Below are positions 14,538 through 22,456 of a stretch of DNA of 64,000 nt, one piece after another. Numbering within the stretch: the stretch's first letter is position 1; every line of letters starts with the position of its first letter. The DNA is taken from NCBI GenBank assembly GCA_023437225.1, contig JAEZGS010000001.1, forward strand, positions 1-64,000, in the 5' to 3' direction. The position numbers and the translations under genes are program-made. The notes beneath the pieces are model-generated. The model was not told the DNA's origin, searched no databases, and was given only the letters and a program-made list of their open reading frames with translations. This stretch comes from Bacteroidota bacterium. GTDB lineage: Bacteria; Bacteroidota; Bacteroidia; Chitinophagales; Chitinophagaceae.

Positions 14538-17240
14538 ATGATTATCAGACCATACATGCGACTTGCAGGACTTGAACCTTTGGTGATAAGACCTGAAACG
14601 AATTTTGTGAATGTAGGCGAAAGAACGAACGTTACCGGTTCGAAGAAATTTGCGCGACTCATTCGTGAAAACAAATATGAGGAAGCGTTGAGTGTTGCAA
14701 GACAACAGGTGGAAAGTGGAGCACAGGTACTGGATGTAAATATGGACGATGCATTGCTTGATGGCGAGAAAGCAATGCAAACATTTCTAAACCTCTTACA
14801 GGCAGAACCGGATATTGCGAAGATCCCAATCATGATCGACTCATCGAAATTCTCGATCATCGAAGTGGGATTGCAATGCGTTCAGGGCAAGTGCATCGTC
14901 AATTCAATCTCGCTTAAAGAAGGAGAAGAAAAGTTTATTGAACATGCTGTCATTTGCCAGAGTTATGGTGCCGCAGTTGTTGTGATGGCATTTGATGAGA
15001 ACGGACAGGCAGACACACTTGAGAAACGAGTAAGCATTTGCGAAAGAGCATACAGGATATTAACGGATGTGGTGGGCTATGAGCCGCAGGATATTATTTT
15101 CGATCCGAACATCTTCGCGATAGCAACAGGAATTGAAGAGCATAACAATTATGCGCTGGATTTTATTGAAGCAACGAAGCAGATCAAGCAGAAGATGCCG
15201 TTGGTTAAGATCAGCGGTGGAGTAAGCAATATTTCCTTTTCGTTTCGCGGTAACGATACTGTTCGCGAAGCCATGCATGCAGTATTTCTGTTACATGCGA
15301 TTCGTGCAGGACTGGATATGGGAATTGTGAATGCTGGTCAATTACAGGTATATGATGAGATCGAACCACAGTTAAGAGAACTTTGTGAAGATGTCGTGCT
15401 TAATCGAAGGGCTGATGCAACTGACAGGCTTATAAGCTTCGCGGAAACAGTGAAAGCAAAAGGCAGGGAGCAGGTGAAGGATGAAGCTTGGCGAAATGCG
15501 GATGTTGAGGAACGATTGAAGCATGCACTTGTCAACGGAATTACTGACTATATCGAACAGGATACTGAAGAAGCGCGACTTAAATATCCCAAGCCGCTGG
15601 ATGTAATCGAAGGGCCACTGATGGATGGAATGAATGTAGTGGGTGATCTCTTTGGAAGCGGCAAGATGTTTTTACCGCAGGTGGTAAAGAGCGCACGTGT
15701 TATGAAGAGATCCGTAGCCGTATTGACTCCTTATATAGAAGCGGAAAAAGAATTGCGCAAACAGCAGAGAGCCGCTGATGGGCTTAGTGCAGAAGAAGCC
15801 ACTGGTGCGGCAAAGATCTTGCTTGCAACTGTTAAAGGCGATGTGCACGATATCGGCAAGAACATTGTCGGTGTTGTGTTAGGCTGTAATGGGTACGATG
15901 TAATTGATCTCGGAGTGATGGTGCCCGCTGATAAAATCCTGGAGACGGCAAAGAAAGAAAACGTAGATATGATCGGTCTAAGCGGACTGATCACTCCATC
16001 GCTGGACGAGATGGTGCATGTTGCGCGTGAAATGAACAGGCGGGGATTTGATTTGCCTTTATTGATCGGCGGTGCTACTACATCGCGCATGCATACGGCG
16101 GTTAAGATCGCACCCGAATACCCACATGGAGTGCTGCATGTTTTGGATGCATCCCGAAGTGTAACTGCCGCGGGAAGTCTTTTGAATAAAGATGTTAAGC
16201 AGCAGTTTTTGTCGGGCGTCGTTGAAGAGTACAACAAGTTGCGATCTGATTTCGGGAGCAAAAAATCGGTTAAGCAATACATATCGCATACTGATGCTCA
16301 AAAGAATAAAGTAAAGATCGACTGGGATAATTATAGTCCCGCGGCGCCAAAGTCACCTGGTGTTATAAATCTTGAAGGCATCGACCTCAATGAACTCATC
16401 CCTTATATCGACTGGCAGCCATTTTTCATTGCATGGGAAATGCATGGGAAGTTTCCGCAGATCTTAAGTGATGCTACGATTGGAGCTGAGGCTACGAAAT
16501 TGTATAATGATGCACAATCGCTATTAAACAAAATTATAAAGGAGAACTGGCTTCAACCCCGCGCAGTTGTTGGGATATGGCCCGCTCACTCTGATGGAAA
16601 AGATACTGTTGAATTAAGTAGCAACGGAACATCGGTGAAGCTTGAATTTCTAAGGCAACAGATCAAGAAAGCAGCCGGTCAGCCGAATGTGTCACTGGCA
16701 GATTTCATCGCACCAGCAGAAACAGGGATTCAAGATCATATTGGCGCGTTTGCCGTATCGATACATGGTATCGAACCACATATTCAACGCTTCATTTCAG
16801 AACACGACGATTACAATAAGATCATTCTACAGGCGCTTGCCGACCGACTTGCAGAAGCATTGGCGGAGTATGCGCACGAACGTGTGAGAAAGGAATACTG
16901 GGGTTATGCGAAAGATGAGCAGCTTAACAATGAAGCACTCATCAGTGAAAGCTACCAGGGTATACGGCCTGCGCCAGGATACCCTGCATGTCCCGATCAT
17001 ACAGAAAAATACAAGTTGTTTGAATTGCTTGATGCAACGAGAAATGCAGGTATTGAACTTACAGAATCGCTTGCGATGTATCCTGCTTCGTCTGTTTGTG
17101 GATGGTACTTCGCGCATCCTGACAGCAGGTATTTTGGTGTAGGCAAGATCAACAACGATCAATTGGAAGATTATGCCGCAAGGAAAGGTATGTCGGTTGA
17201 AGAAATAAAGCGATGGCTGGGAAGCAATCTGACGGAATAG
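14538..17240 (+). CDS. metH: Methionine synthase, folate/B12/reactivation half (split MetH)
   Basis: The 900-residue protein carries the remaining MetH domains in order. The pterin-binding barrel (about 20-280) has FVNVGERTNVTGSKKF and DVNMDDALLDG. The cobalamin cap follows (about 310-410). The cobalamin Rossmann domain has GDVHDIGKN with the cobalt-ligating His437, and a downstream GLSGLITPS. The SAM-dependent reactivation domain (about 590-890) includes RPAPGYPACPDHTEK and ASSVCGWYFAHPDSRYFGVG. Together with the preceding gene it transfers the methyl of 5-methyltetrahydrofolate to homocysteine. The two genes are separated by 38 bases that are nearly all repeat array, so the partner polypeptides must associate after translation. 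Confidence 0.96.
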   Translation: MIIRPYMRLAGLEPLVIRPETNFVNVGERTNVTGSKKFARLIRENKYEEALSVARQQVESGAQVLDVNMDDALLDGEKAMQTFLNLLQAEPDIAKIPIMIDSSKFSIIEVGLQCVQGKCIVNSISLKEGEEKFIEHAVICQSYGAAVVVMAFDENGQADTLEKRVSICERAYRILTDVVGYEPQDIIFDPNIFAIATGIEEHNNYALDFIEATKQIKQKMPLVKISGGVSNISFSFRGNDTVREAMHAVFLLHAIRAGLDMGIVNAGQLQVYDEIEPQLRELCEDVVLNRRADATDRLISFAETVKAKGREQVKDEAWRNADVEERLKHALVNGITDYIEQDTEEARLKYPKPLDVIEGPLMDGMNVVGDLFGSGKMFLPQVVKSARVMKRSVAVLTPYIEAEKELRKQQRAADGLSAEEATGAAKILLATVKGDVHDIGKNIVGVVLGCNGYDVIDLGVMVPADKILETAKKENVDMIGLSGLITPSLDEMVHVAREMNRRGFDLPLLIGGATTSRMHTAVKIAPEYPHGVLHVLDASRSVTAAGSLLNKDVKQQFLSGVVEEYNKLRSDFGSKKSVKQYISHTDAQKNKVKIDWDNYSPAAPKSPGVINLEGIDLNELIPYIDWQPFFIAWEMHGKFPQILSDATIGAEATKLYNDAQSLLNKIIKENWLQPRAVVGIWPAHSDGKDTVELSSNGTSVKLEFLRQQIKKAAGQPNVSLADFIAPAETGIQDHIGAFAVSIHGIEPHIQRFISEHDDYNKIILQALADRLAEALAEYAHERVRKEYWGYAKDEQLNNEALISESYQGIRPAPGYPACPDHTEKYKLFELLDATRNAGIELTESLAMYPASSVCGWYFAHPDSRYFGVGKINNDQLEDYAARKGMSVEEIKRWLGSNLTE

Positions 17241-17244
17241 TGGG

Positions 17245-17450
17245 TTAATGTGCTAATGTGCTAATATGCTAGTGTGCTAATGAGAAATGTGGGAATGTGA
17301 GAATGTGGAGATGTGGAAATACATATCTCCGTTTCTCCGTTTCTCTGTTTATCAGTTTCTCTGTTTCTCCGATTCTCCGTTTCTCCGATCCTCCGATTCT
17401 CTGTTTCTCCCGATTACCGATTACCGATTACTGATTACCGACTACTGCCT
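17245..17450. repeat. Large composite array with four unit types between metH and the LOG gene
   Basis: In order: TGCTAATG octamers (17245-17282), GAATGTGG-like octamers (17282-17320), CTCCGTTT octamers (17326-17410; complement of the AAACGGAG series) and CGATTAC heptamers (17411-17446). The array starts five bases after the metH stop and runs into the convergent LOG gene. There it encodes the last five residues (VVGNQ) and the TAA stop. Confidence 0.92.
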
Positions 17451-18153
17451 TGTAGTGCGTTTTTATGTACGTGTGGATATGGTGCATCGCTTCGTCAATG
17501 TCATCAGTTAACATAACGAGTTTAAGATCGTCGCGACTGATCGTACCTTGCTCGGCCATAAATTCAAGATACTCCCACATCTCCTTATAGTATTCTTTTC
17601 CATAAATAACGATAGGAAATTGAGTTAGCGTTTTTGTTTGAATAAGTGTAAGTGTTTCAAAGAATTCATCCATCGTTCCAAATCCGCCAGGCATAATGAT
17701 GAAAGCGTATGAGTATTTTATCAACAACACTTTCCGTACAAAGAAGTGTTCGAAATTCAACCATTTGTGCATGTAAGGGTTAGCCTGTTGTTCAAATGGC
17801 AGCTCTATATTACATCCCACAGATATTCCTCCCGATTCATATGCGCCGCGGTTAGCGGCTTCCATGATGCCCGGACCGCCGCCCGTCATGGTGGTGAAAC
17901 CAAGCGCTGCAATTCGTCGCCCGAATTCGCGCGCAGCGGCATAATAGATATGATCTTCCTTAAAACGGGCTGAACCAAAAACAGTGATGCAGGGACCCAC
18001 AAAATGCAATCCACGGAATCCCTTTATGAATTGCCGGAATACTTTCCATGCAAATGCCAGTTCAGAGCCACGCGGCTTAGGTCCATCGAGGTATCCATGA
18101 GTTTTCGAGGGAATCAGGGGGTTGAGTTTCTTTTCTGGCTTTTCTTCTTTCAT
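17428..18153 (-). CDS. LOG-family (TIGR00730) Rossmann-fold protein
   Basis: The 241-residue protein contains both signatures of LOG/lysine-decarboxylase-like proteins: GGGPGIMEAANRG (91-103), which binds the phosphate, and PGGFGTMDE (155-163), with the catalytic glutamate. Characterised members hydrolyse nucleoside 5'-monophosphates, including cytokinin ribotides, to the free base and ribose 5-phosphate. There is no real decarboxylase activity despite older names. The N-terminal 30 residues are Lys/Pro-rich and variable. The last residues VVGNQ and the stop codon are encoded by heptamer repeat units (GTAGTCG, GTAATCA, GTAATCG), so the array has replaced the original 3' end. It is divergent from the exonuclease gene. 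Confidence 0.93.
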   Translation of the reverse strand: MKEEKPEKKLNPLIPSKTHGYLDGPKPRGSELAFAWKVFRQFIKGFRGLHFVGPCITVFGSARFKEDHIYYAAAREFGRRIAALGFTTMTGGGPGIMEAANRGAYESGGISVGCNIELPFEQQANPYMHKWLNFEHFFVRKVLLIKYSYAFIIMPGGFGTMDEFFETLTLIQTKTLTQFPIVIYGKEYYKEMWEYLEFMAEQGTISRDDLKLVMLTDDIDEAMHHIHTYIKTHYKAVVGNQ

Positions 18154-18224
18154 CTGAACAAACTTTATCCAGCACTAAGCTAACAAGTAATAAAACATGT
18201 TTATCAATAATCAGGCTAGGGAGT

Positions 18225-18232
18225 TAAATTTG
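18225..18232 (+). promoter_or_regulatory. -7 promoter element of the exonuclease III gene
   Basis: TAAATTTG is an exact TAnnTTTG match 16 bases before the ATG at 18248. It shows that an in-frame ATG at 18197, upstream of the promoter, is not the start. Confidence 0.6.
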
Positions 18233-18247
18233 ATGGAACAATATTTT

Positions 18248-19021
18248 ATGGCGGTACGTATCATCAGTTATAATGTCAATGGCATTCGCGCAGCAATAAA
18301 CAAAGGGTTTGTTGAATGGTTAAAAACTGACCCTGCGGATATTATTTGTTTGCAGGAAACAAAGGCTGAAAAAAGTAACATCGATTGTGCATTCCTTGAA
18401 GAGCTGGGCTTCGTTGATTGCTGGTATTCCGCACAAAAGAAAGGTTACAGTGGTGTTGCAGTATTCTCGAAGATCAAACCAGACAATATCGTACATGGAA
18501 ACGGACATAAAGTGAGTGATGATGAAGGCAGGATCATCCAATTAGACTTCGGAGATATTCGCCTCATAAATGCTTATTTCCCTAGTGGTACTTCGGGCGA
18601 TGAGCGGCAGAGCTTTAAATATGAATGGCTTGAAGCATTCAAAAAATATTTGAAAGATCTAAGAAAGAAAAAGAAGAAACTTATTGTGTGTGGAGATTAT
18701 AATATAGCCCATAAGGAAATAGACATACATGATCCGAAAGGGAATAAGAAATCATCTGGTTTTCTCCCTGAAGAAAGAGAATGGATGGACAGGTTCCTGG
18801 ACGATGGATTCATTGATACCTTCAGGCACTTCAATAAAGATCCGCATCAATATACATGGTGGAGCCAGCGCTTTCCGTCGGTGCGCCTTCAAAATAAGGG
18901 ATGGCGTATTGATTACATCAACACTACAAAAGAACTACTTCCGAACCTTGTGGGCGCACAAATTCTACCCAACGTAAAACACAGCGATCACTGTCCGGTT
19001 ATGCTTGAAATGAACTTTTAA
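18248..19021 (+). CDS. xth: Exodeoxyribonuclease III / AP endonuclease
   Basis: From the ATG at 18248 (MAVRIISYNVNGIRA) the protein has 257 residues, the normal length. Active-site motifs of the endonuclease/exonuclease/phosphatase fold are all present: Asn in ISYNVNG, Glu37 in CLQETK, GDYNIAH with Asp and Asn, and the C-terminal HSDHCP His. DIHDPKGNKKSSGF and YTWWSQRF are typical of XthA-like enzymes. It repairs abasic sites and trims 3' blocked ends. The DUF4286 gene follows after six bases and is probably cotranscribed. Confidence 0.95.
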   Translation: MAVRIISYNVNGIRAAINKGFVEWLKTDPADIICLQETKAEKSNIDCAFLEELGFVDCWYSAQKKGYSGVAVFSKIKPDNIVHGNGHKVSDDEGRIIQLDFGDIRLINAYFPSGTSGDERQSFKYEWLEAFKKYLKDLRKKKKKLIVCGDYNIAHKEIDIHDPKGNKKSSGFLPEEREWMDRFLDDGFIDTFRHFNKDPHQYTWWSQRFPSVRLQNKGWRIDYINTTKELLPNLVGAQILPNVKHSDHCPVMLEMNF

Positions 19022-19027
19022 ACAACA

Positions 19028-19342
19028 ATGTCATTTATGATCATCTACAATATTACGACGCAACTTACCGCAACTATTCATGATGCCTGGCTGGAGTGGA
19101 TGAAGCTGGAACACATTCCGCAGATCATGCAAACAGGCATGTTCCATCAATATTATTTTTCACGCCTGCTGGATGTTGAAGAGGAACAGGGACCAACTTA
19201 TTCTGTGCAATTCTTTGCTGAGAGTCGTAAAGACGTTGATCATTACATCGCCAACTTTGCTCCATCGCTTCGGAATAAATCGTTCGAACGGTGGGGTGAT
19301 CAGTTCTTTTCCTTCAGGACATTAATGGAAGTTATTAACTAA
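19028..19342 (+). CDS. DUF4286 family protein
   Basis: The 104-residue protein matches the Bacteroidota-specific DUF4286 family in size and in its opening pattern IIYNITTQL, followed by WLEWMKLEHIPQIMQTGMF. The arrangement suggests a ferredoxin-like alpha/beta fold. ATG codons at 19028 and 19037 are both possible starts. It lies six bases after xth on the same strand. No catalytic residues stand out and the function is unknown. The following 292 bases (19343-19634) hold several short GC hairpins (CCCC/GGGG, GCGG/CCGC, CCGCTC/GAGCGG) but no convincing gene. Confidence 0.88.
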   Translation: MSFMIIYNITTQLTATIHDAWLEWMKLEHIPQIMQTGMFHQYYFSRLLDVEEEQGPTYSVQFFAESRKDVDHYIANFAPSLRNKSFERWGDQFFSFRTLMEVIN

Positions 19343-19577
19343 TGTGGATAACAAGAAGCTTTCCCAAATTGCGACAACCCCATTAAAGAAGGGGCGGATG
19401 AAAACCGCTACAGCACTGCGTTTCAGCCGTATCTTCGTGAAATCCGCTCTGGGAGCGGCTTTCAGCGTTACCAGACCCAACGAGGCTTCATTGACAATTC
19501 ACAGAAAACTTATTAAAATCCTTGCCCCTAGCGGTTTTGGCAAGATGTATGCTTCTTCAAAAAACTGACGTAAATAT

Positions 19578-19607
19578 TTTGTTGCTTCAAAAAAGCATAT
19601 AAATTTG
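19578..19607 (+). promoter_or_regulatory. Promoter of the HU gene
   Basis: TTTG (19578-19581), an 18-base spacer and TAAATTTG (19600-19607) make an almost ideal Bacteroidota promoter 27 bases before the ATG at 19635. Confidence 0.75.
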
Positions 19608-19634
19608 TTGCAGCTTAATTTAAAATATTACACT

Positions 19635-19904
19635 ATGAACAAAGCTGAATTGATCTCTAAAATTGCGGAAGACGCAGGCATTACCAAGACACAGTCAAAT
19701 GCTGCTCTTGATTCATTTATTGAAGCTGTTACCAAAACATTGAAAGGTGGTGGTAAAGTTACACTTGTAGGATTTGGTACTTTCTCTGTTTCTAAGAGAG
19801 CAGCGCGCAATGGACGTAACCCTCAGACTGGTGCGGTGATCAAGATCAAAGCTAAGAAAGTGGCTCGCTTCAAAGCTGGTAAGGAATTATCTGCCAAAAT
19901 CTAG
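19635..19904 (+). CDS. HU-family DNA-binding protein
   Basis: The 89-residue protein is a standard HU monomer: MNKAELISKIAEDAGITK helices, the dimer core, GFGTFSVSKRAAR leading into the DNA-binding arm, and the arm tip GRNPQTGAVIKI with the intercalating proline. It bends DNA and compacts the nucleoid as a homodimer. The gene has its own promoter (19578-19607) and a strong terminator (19925-19952), so it is monocistronic. Confidence 0.97.
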   Translation: MNKAELISKIAEDAGITKTQSNAALDSFIEAVTKTLKGGGKVTLVGFGTFSVSKRAARNGRNPQTGAVIKIKAKKVARFKAGKELSAKI

Positions 19905-19924
19905 TTCTGATTTAAAAGCATTCA

Positions 19925-19952
19925 AAGCTCCGCCGACGGTGGGGCTTTTTTT
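19925..19952 (+). terminator. Intrinsic terminator of the HU gene
   Basis: AAGCTCCGCC pairs with GGTGGGGCTT around a GAC loop (ten pairs, two of them G-T), followed directly by a run of seven T. Confidence 0.9.
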
Positions 19953-20018
19953 ATTTATGGATTTGACTGAAAAAAGCCTGAGATTTGCCGCCTAATCTTC
20001 AATAAAAAAAATATCATC

Positions 20019-20114
20019 ATGGGTAGAGGAGACAAAAAAACCAAAAAAGGAAAGCGTTTCAAAGGGTCGTTTGGAAAAAGCAGACCTGCTCGTTTGAGAA
20101 ACAGGAAAAGCTAA
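20019..20114 (+). CDS. 30S ribosomal protein THX
   Basis: A 31-codon ORF starts ATG at 20019 and encodes an extremely basic peptide: MGRGDKKTKKGKRFKGSFGK followed by SRPARLRNRKS. The MGRGDKKTKKGKR start and Gly/Lys/Arg composition are those of THX (Thx), which in Thermus sits in a cavity at the top of the 30S head and is annotated in most Bacteroidota genomes. It lies just after the HU terminator. An A-rich stretch precedes the start, as is usual here in place of a Shine-Dalgarno. It is easily missed because of its size. Confidence 0.9.
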   Translation: MGRGDKKTKKGKRFKGSFGKSRPARLRNRKS

Positions 20115-20145
20115 GCGAACGAATTCTTAATTGAATATCTAATAG

Positions 20146-20213
20146 TGGGAATTGGGAAGTTGCAAACCGGAATTTTCCATTTCCCATTTCCATTTCCCAT
20201 TTCCCATTTCCTG
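20146..20213. repeat. TTTCCCA heptamer array with inverted flank
   Basis: GGGAATTGGGAA (20147-20158) is followed by six units of TTTCCCA type (20173-20213), one of them shortened by a base. The two parts are partly complementary and could form a hairpin. The array ends nine bases from the PdxH stop codon, between convergent genes. Confidence 0.85.
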
Positions 20214-20221
20214 TTTTATTC

Positions 20222-20866
20222 TCACGGTGCCAGTCTTTCGATCTTCCATTGGGCATCGTCCTGAAGTGAATATTGGATCCTGTCGTGGAGCCTGCTAGCA
20301 CGGCCCTGCCAAAATTCGACAGTGATCGGTTTCACAATAAATCCGCCCCAATTATCGGGTCGCACTGGTTCCCGATCTTTATATTGCTCCGCGACTTCCT
20401 TAACACGGTTCTCCAGCCAGGCCCTGTCTTCTATAACAGTGCTCTGTGGCGAAGCTATGGCGCCCAGTCGGCTGCCTACGGGTCGGCTATAATAATATTC
20501 ATCAGATGACTCAGCGGGCAGCTTTTCAACGAGCCCCGTGATTCGTACCTGTCGCTCCAATTCTTTCCAAAAAAATACCAGGCATGCGCGTGGATTTTCA
20601 AGCAAATGCCGGCCTTTATAACTGTTGTAGTTGGTAAAAAACACAAATCCATCTTTATCGAAGCCCTTTAGTAGCATGATGCGTGCCGACGGAATTCCGT
20701 CTGCTGAAGCAGTTGACAAGGTCATGGCATTGACCTCGTTGATCTCGCTTTTTACGGCCTCGTTCCACCACTTTTCAAATTGAGTAATTGGATCTTTTTC
20801 AACATCGTATTCGGAAAGAGAGGCCAGTATGTAATCCTGGCGTATGTCCGCAATTGAACCAGTCAT
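20222..20866 (-). CDS. pdxH: Pyridoxamine 5'-phosphate oxidase
   Basis: The 214-residue FMN enzyme oxidises pyridoxine or pyridoxamine 5'-phosphate to pyridoxal 5'-phosphate. FMN-contacting segments include ARIMLLKGFD, GFVFFTNYNSYKG and LVFFWKELERQVRITG. The C-terminal signature VEFWQGRASRLHDR and the terminal WKIERLAP (family end: RLxP) are intact. Length is typical. It starts nine bases after the pyrH stop codon and is probably read with it. Confidence 0.97.
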   Translation of the reverse strand: MTGSIADIRQDYILASLSEYDVEKDPITQFEKWWNEAVKSEINEVNAMTLSTASADGIPSARIMLLKGFDKDGFVFFTNYNSYKGRHLLENPRACLVFFWKELERQVRITGLVEKLPAESSDEYYYSRPVGSRLGAIASPQSTVIEDRAWLENRVKEVAEQYKDREPVRPDNWGGFIVKPITVEFWQGRASRLHDRIQYSLQDDAQWKIERLAP

Positions 20867-20875
20867 AAAAAAAAT

Positions 20876-21589
20876 TTAGTTGCCTACGTAAGTGCCTACA
20901 TTCTCACCCAGTACCACCTTGCGAAGATTTCCGATGGTATTCATATCAAATACAATTATCGGAAGATTGTTTTCCATGCAAAGCGTGAATGCTGTCATAT
21001 CCATAACCCTCAGGTTCTTACTGATACATTCTGTAAATGAAATGCTTTCATATTTTGTAGCTGAGGGATCTTTCTCGGGGTCCGCAGAATATATACCATC
21101 AACGCGCGTGCCTTTAAGTATGACATCTGCCTGTATTTCGATAGCACGGAGGGAGCCGGCAGTATCTGTAGTAAAGTAGGGATTGCCCGTTCCGGCGCCA
21201 AAGATCACAACGCGACCTTTTTCAAGGTGTCGTATTGCTCGCCTGCGAATGTATGGCTCTGCGATCTGTTCCATTTTTATAGCGCTTTGAAGGCGCGTGT
21301 AAACGCCAATCTTCTCAAGCATGGCCTGCAATGCCATCCCATTGATCACTGTAGCCAGCATCCCCATGTAATCGCCGTGTGCACGCTCAATGCCGGTTTG
21401 TCTTTCATTCAATCCGCGGTAAATGTTGCCACCACCGATCACTACTGCCACTTCAACACCAAGATTAGTAATAGTTTCGATCTCTCGTGAATACTGCTCA
21501 AGAATTGCAGGATCAAGACCGTAATTACTATCGCCCATTAAGGATTCACCGGAAAGTTTCAGAAGGATTCGCTTGTATTTTGGTAGCAT
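20876..21589 (-). CDS. pyrH: UMP kinase
   Basis: The 237-residue enzyme phosphorylates UMP to UDP. Motifs of the amino-acid-kinase fold are clear: KRILLKLSGESLMG at the start, VVIGGGNIYRG, and YFTTDTAGSLRAIEI, the nucleotide-proximal loop. I choose the ATG at 21589. The frame is open to 21763, but the -7 element TAACTTTG (21625-21632, minus strand) lies between, so longer versions would start before the promoter. In many bacteria pyrH follows tsf directly; here a Cys-rich protein and a thioredoxin gene on the other strand separate them. Confidence 0.96.
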   Translation of the reverse strand: MLPKYKRILLKLSGESLMGDSNYGLDPAILEQYSREIETITNLGVEVAVVIGGGNIYRGLNERQTGIERAHGDYMGMLATVINGMALQAMLEKIGVYTRLQSAIKMEQIAEPYIRRRAIRHLEKGRVVIFGAGTGNPYFTTDTAGSLRAIEIQADVILKGTRVDGIYSADPEKDPSATKYESISFTECISKNLRVMDMTAFTLCMENNLPIIVFDMNTIGNLRKVVLGENVGTYVGN

Positions 21590-21624
21590 GCAGTAAACTT
21601 TGTGCAATGTTATATAAACGAGTC

Positions 21625-21632
21625 CAAAGTTA
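21625..21632 (-). promoter_or_regulatory. -7 promoter element of pyrH
   Basis: The minus strand reads TAACTTTG, an exact TAnnTTTG match 36 bases before the pyrH ATG. It decides the start codon of pyrH. Confidence 0.6.
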
Positions 21633-21813
21633 GACTGTGCGCGCGAATCGGATGAATAAAGTTTATGCGGCAAGATATATTTAATGCGCAATGGTGTAAT
21701 TGCGAACAGTATTTTTACTGCATCCGGTAGTTTTTTTCTTCTTCGAAAACGTTTTTTCATCATTTCCCTGATCCATTGTCCAATTAATTTTACTTCATCA
21801 TCGATGTACGGGC

Positions 21814-22455
21814 ATGCCGAAAACCGTTAACAGTGTAGGCAGCAACATCAAAACAATTGATATGAGAGGAGTGATCATTGTGGGGGCATTGATGGTAACA
21901 TCATTGCTGGTAAATCATTGTACAAAGAGTTCGAGGCCGGATACGGGCCCGCGATCCGATGGTTTAACAGGCGAAACGAGAGGACTTGCCGCAGTGAAAA
22001 GTGCGGATTGCGATTGTGCTGTTGCACAAGCATCGTGTTCGGCCGAATGTTGGTTCAGCGACTGTTGCGTATGCTTCAATCCAACCACACATGAAGCTGC
22101 ATGCGGGTGTTTTCTCGGCTTTTCAAGTTGTCGCACTGAAAACATTACAACTAAGCAACAGGAATTGTACACCAAACAAAAAGAGCACAGAATAACATTA
22201 TACGATACAAGGATCCGCGATTTTTTTCAGTTCATGGATACAAAAAAGATGGATACACGTGGACTGAGAAGCAATTATGAACAGTTGATCACAGCACCCG
22301 AAGCCGTTGATCGCGACGGCAGAAACGTCAAGATCAAAGTCGATGCCGCAAAGTACAATGTGTTCAATAAGGGATATAAGATCTTCATAGAAAGTCTTGC
22401 AAAGGATCATAAAGCGGAGATAGAGCAATACATCAAAACTGTAAAGCACCAATGA
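21814..22455 (+). CDS. Cysteine-rich exported protein of unknown function
   Basis: The 213-residue protein has a hydrophobic segment (residues 19-33) ending in NHC, a weak lipobox. If the ATG at 21862 is the start the signal is more compact (20 residues). Then comes a block with ten cysteines in about 45 residues, running from CDCAVAQASCSAECWF through CCVCFNPTTHEAACGCF to the cysteine in FSSC. The C-terminal 100 residues are helical, charged and free of cysteine. The next gene, one base after the stop, encodes an exported thioredoxin-like protein, so this may be its disulfide-exchange client or partner (inference). No family recognised. Confidence 0.78.
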   Translation: MPKTVNSVGSNIKTIDMRGVIIVGALMVTSLLVNHCTKSSRPDTGPRSDGLTGETRGLAAVKSADCDCAVAQASCSAECWFSDCCVCFNPTTHEAACGCFLGFSSCRTENITTKQQELYTKQKEHRITLYDTRIRDFFQFMDTKKMDTRGLRSNYEQLITAPEAVDRDGRNVKIKVDAAKYNVFNKGYKIFIESLAKDHKAEIEQYIKTVKHQ

Positions 22456-22456
22456 T

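Noticed and set aside
19344..19568. 74-codon GTG-started reading frame between the DUF4286 and HU genes
   Set aside because: No recognisable domain, GTG start with no promoter of its own, and the region is better explained as non-coding with several short GC hairpins.
21590..21763. N-terminal extension of UMP kinase
   Set aside because: The -7 element TAACTTTG lies inside it and the extension is unlike the family; the start at 21589 gives the normal length.
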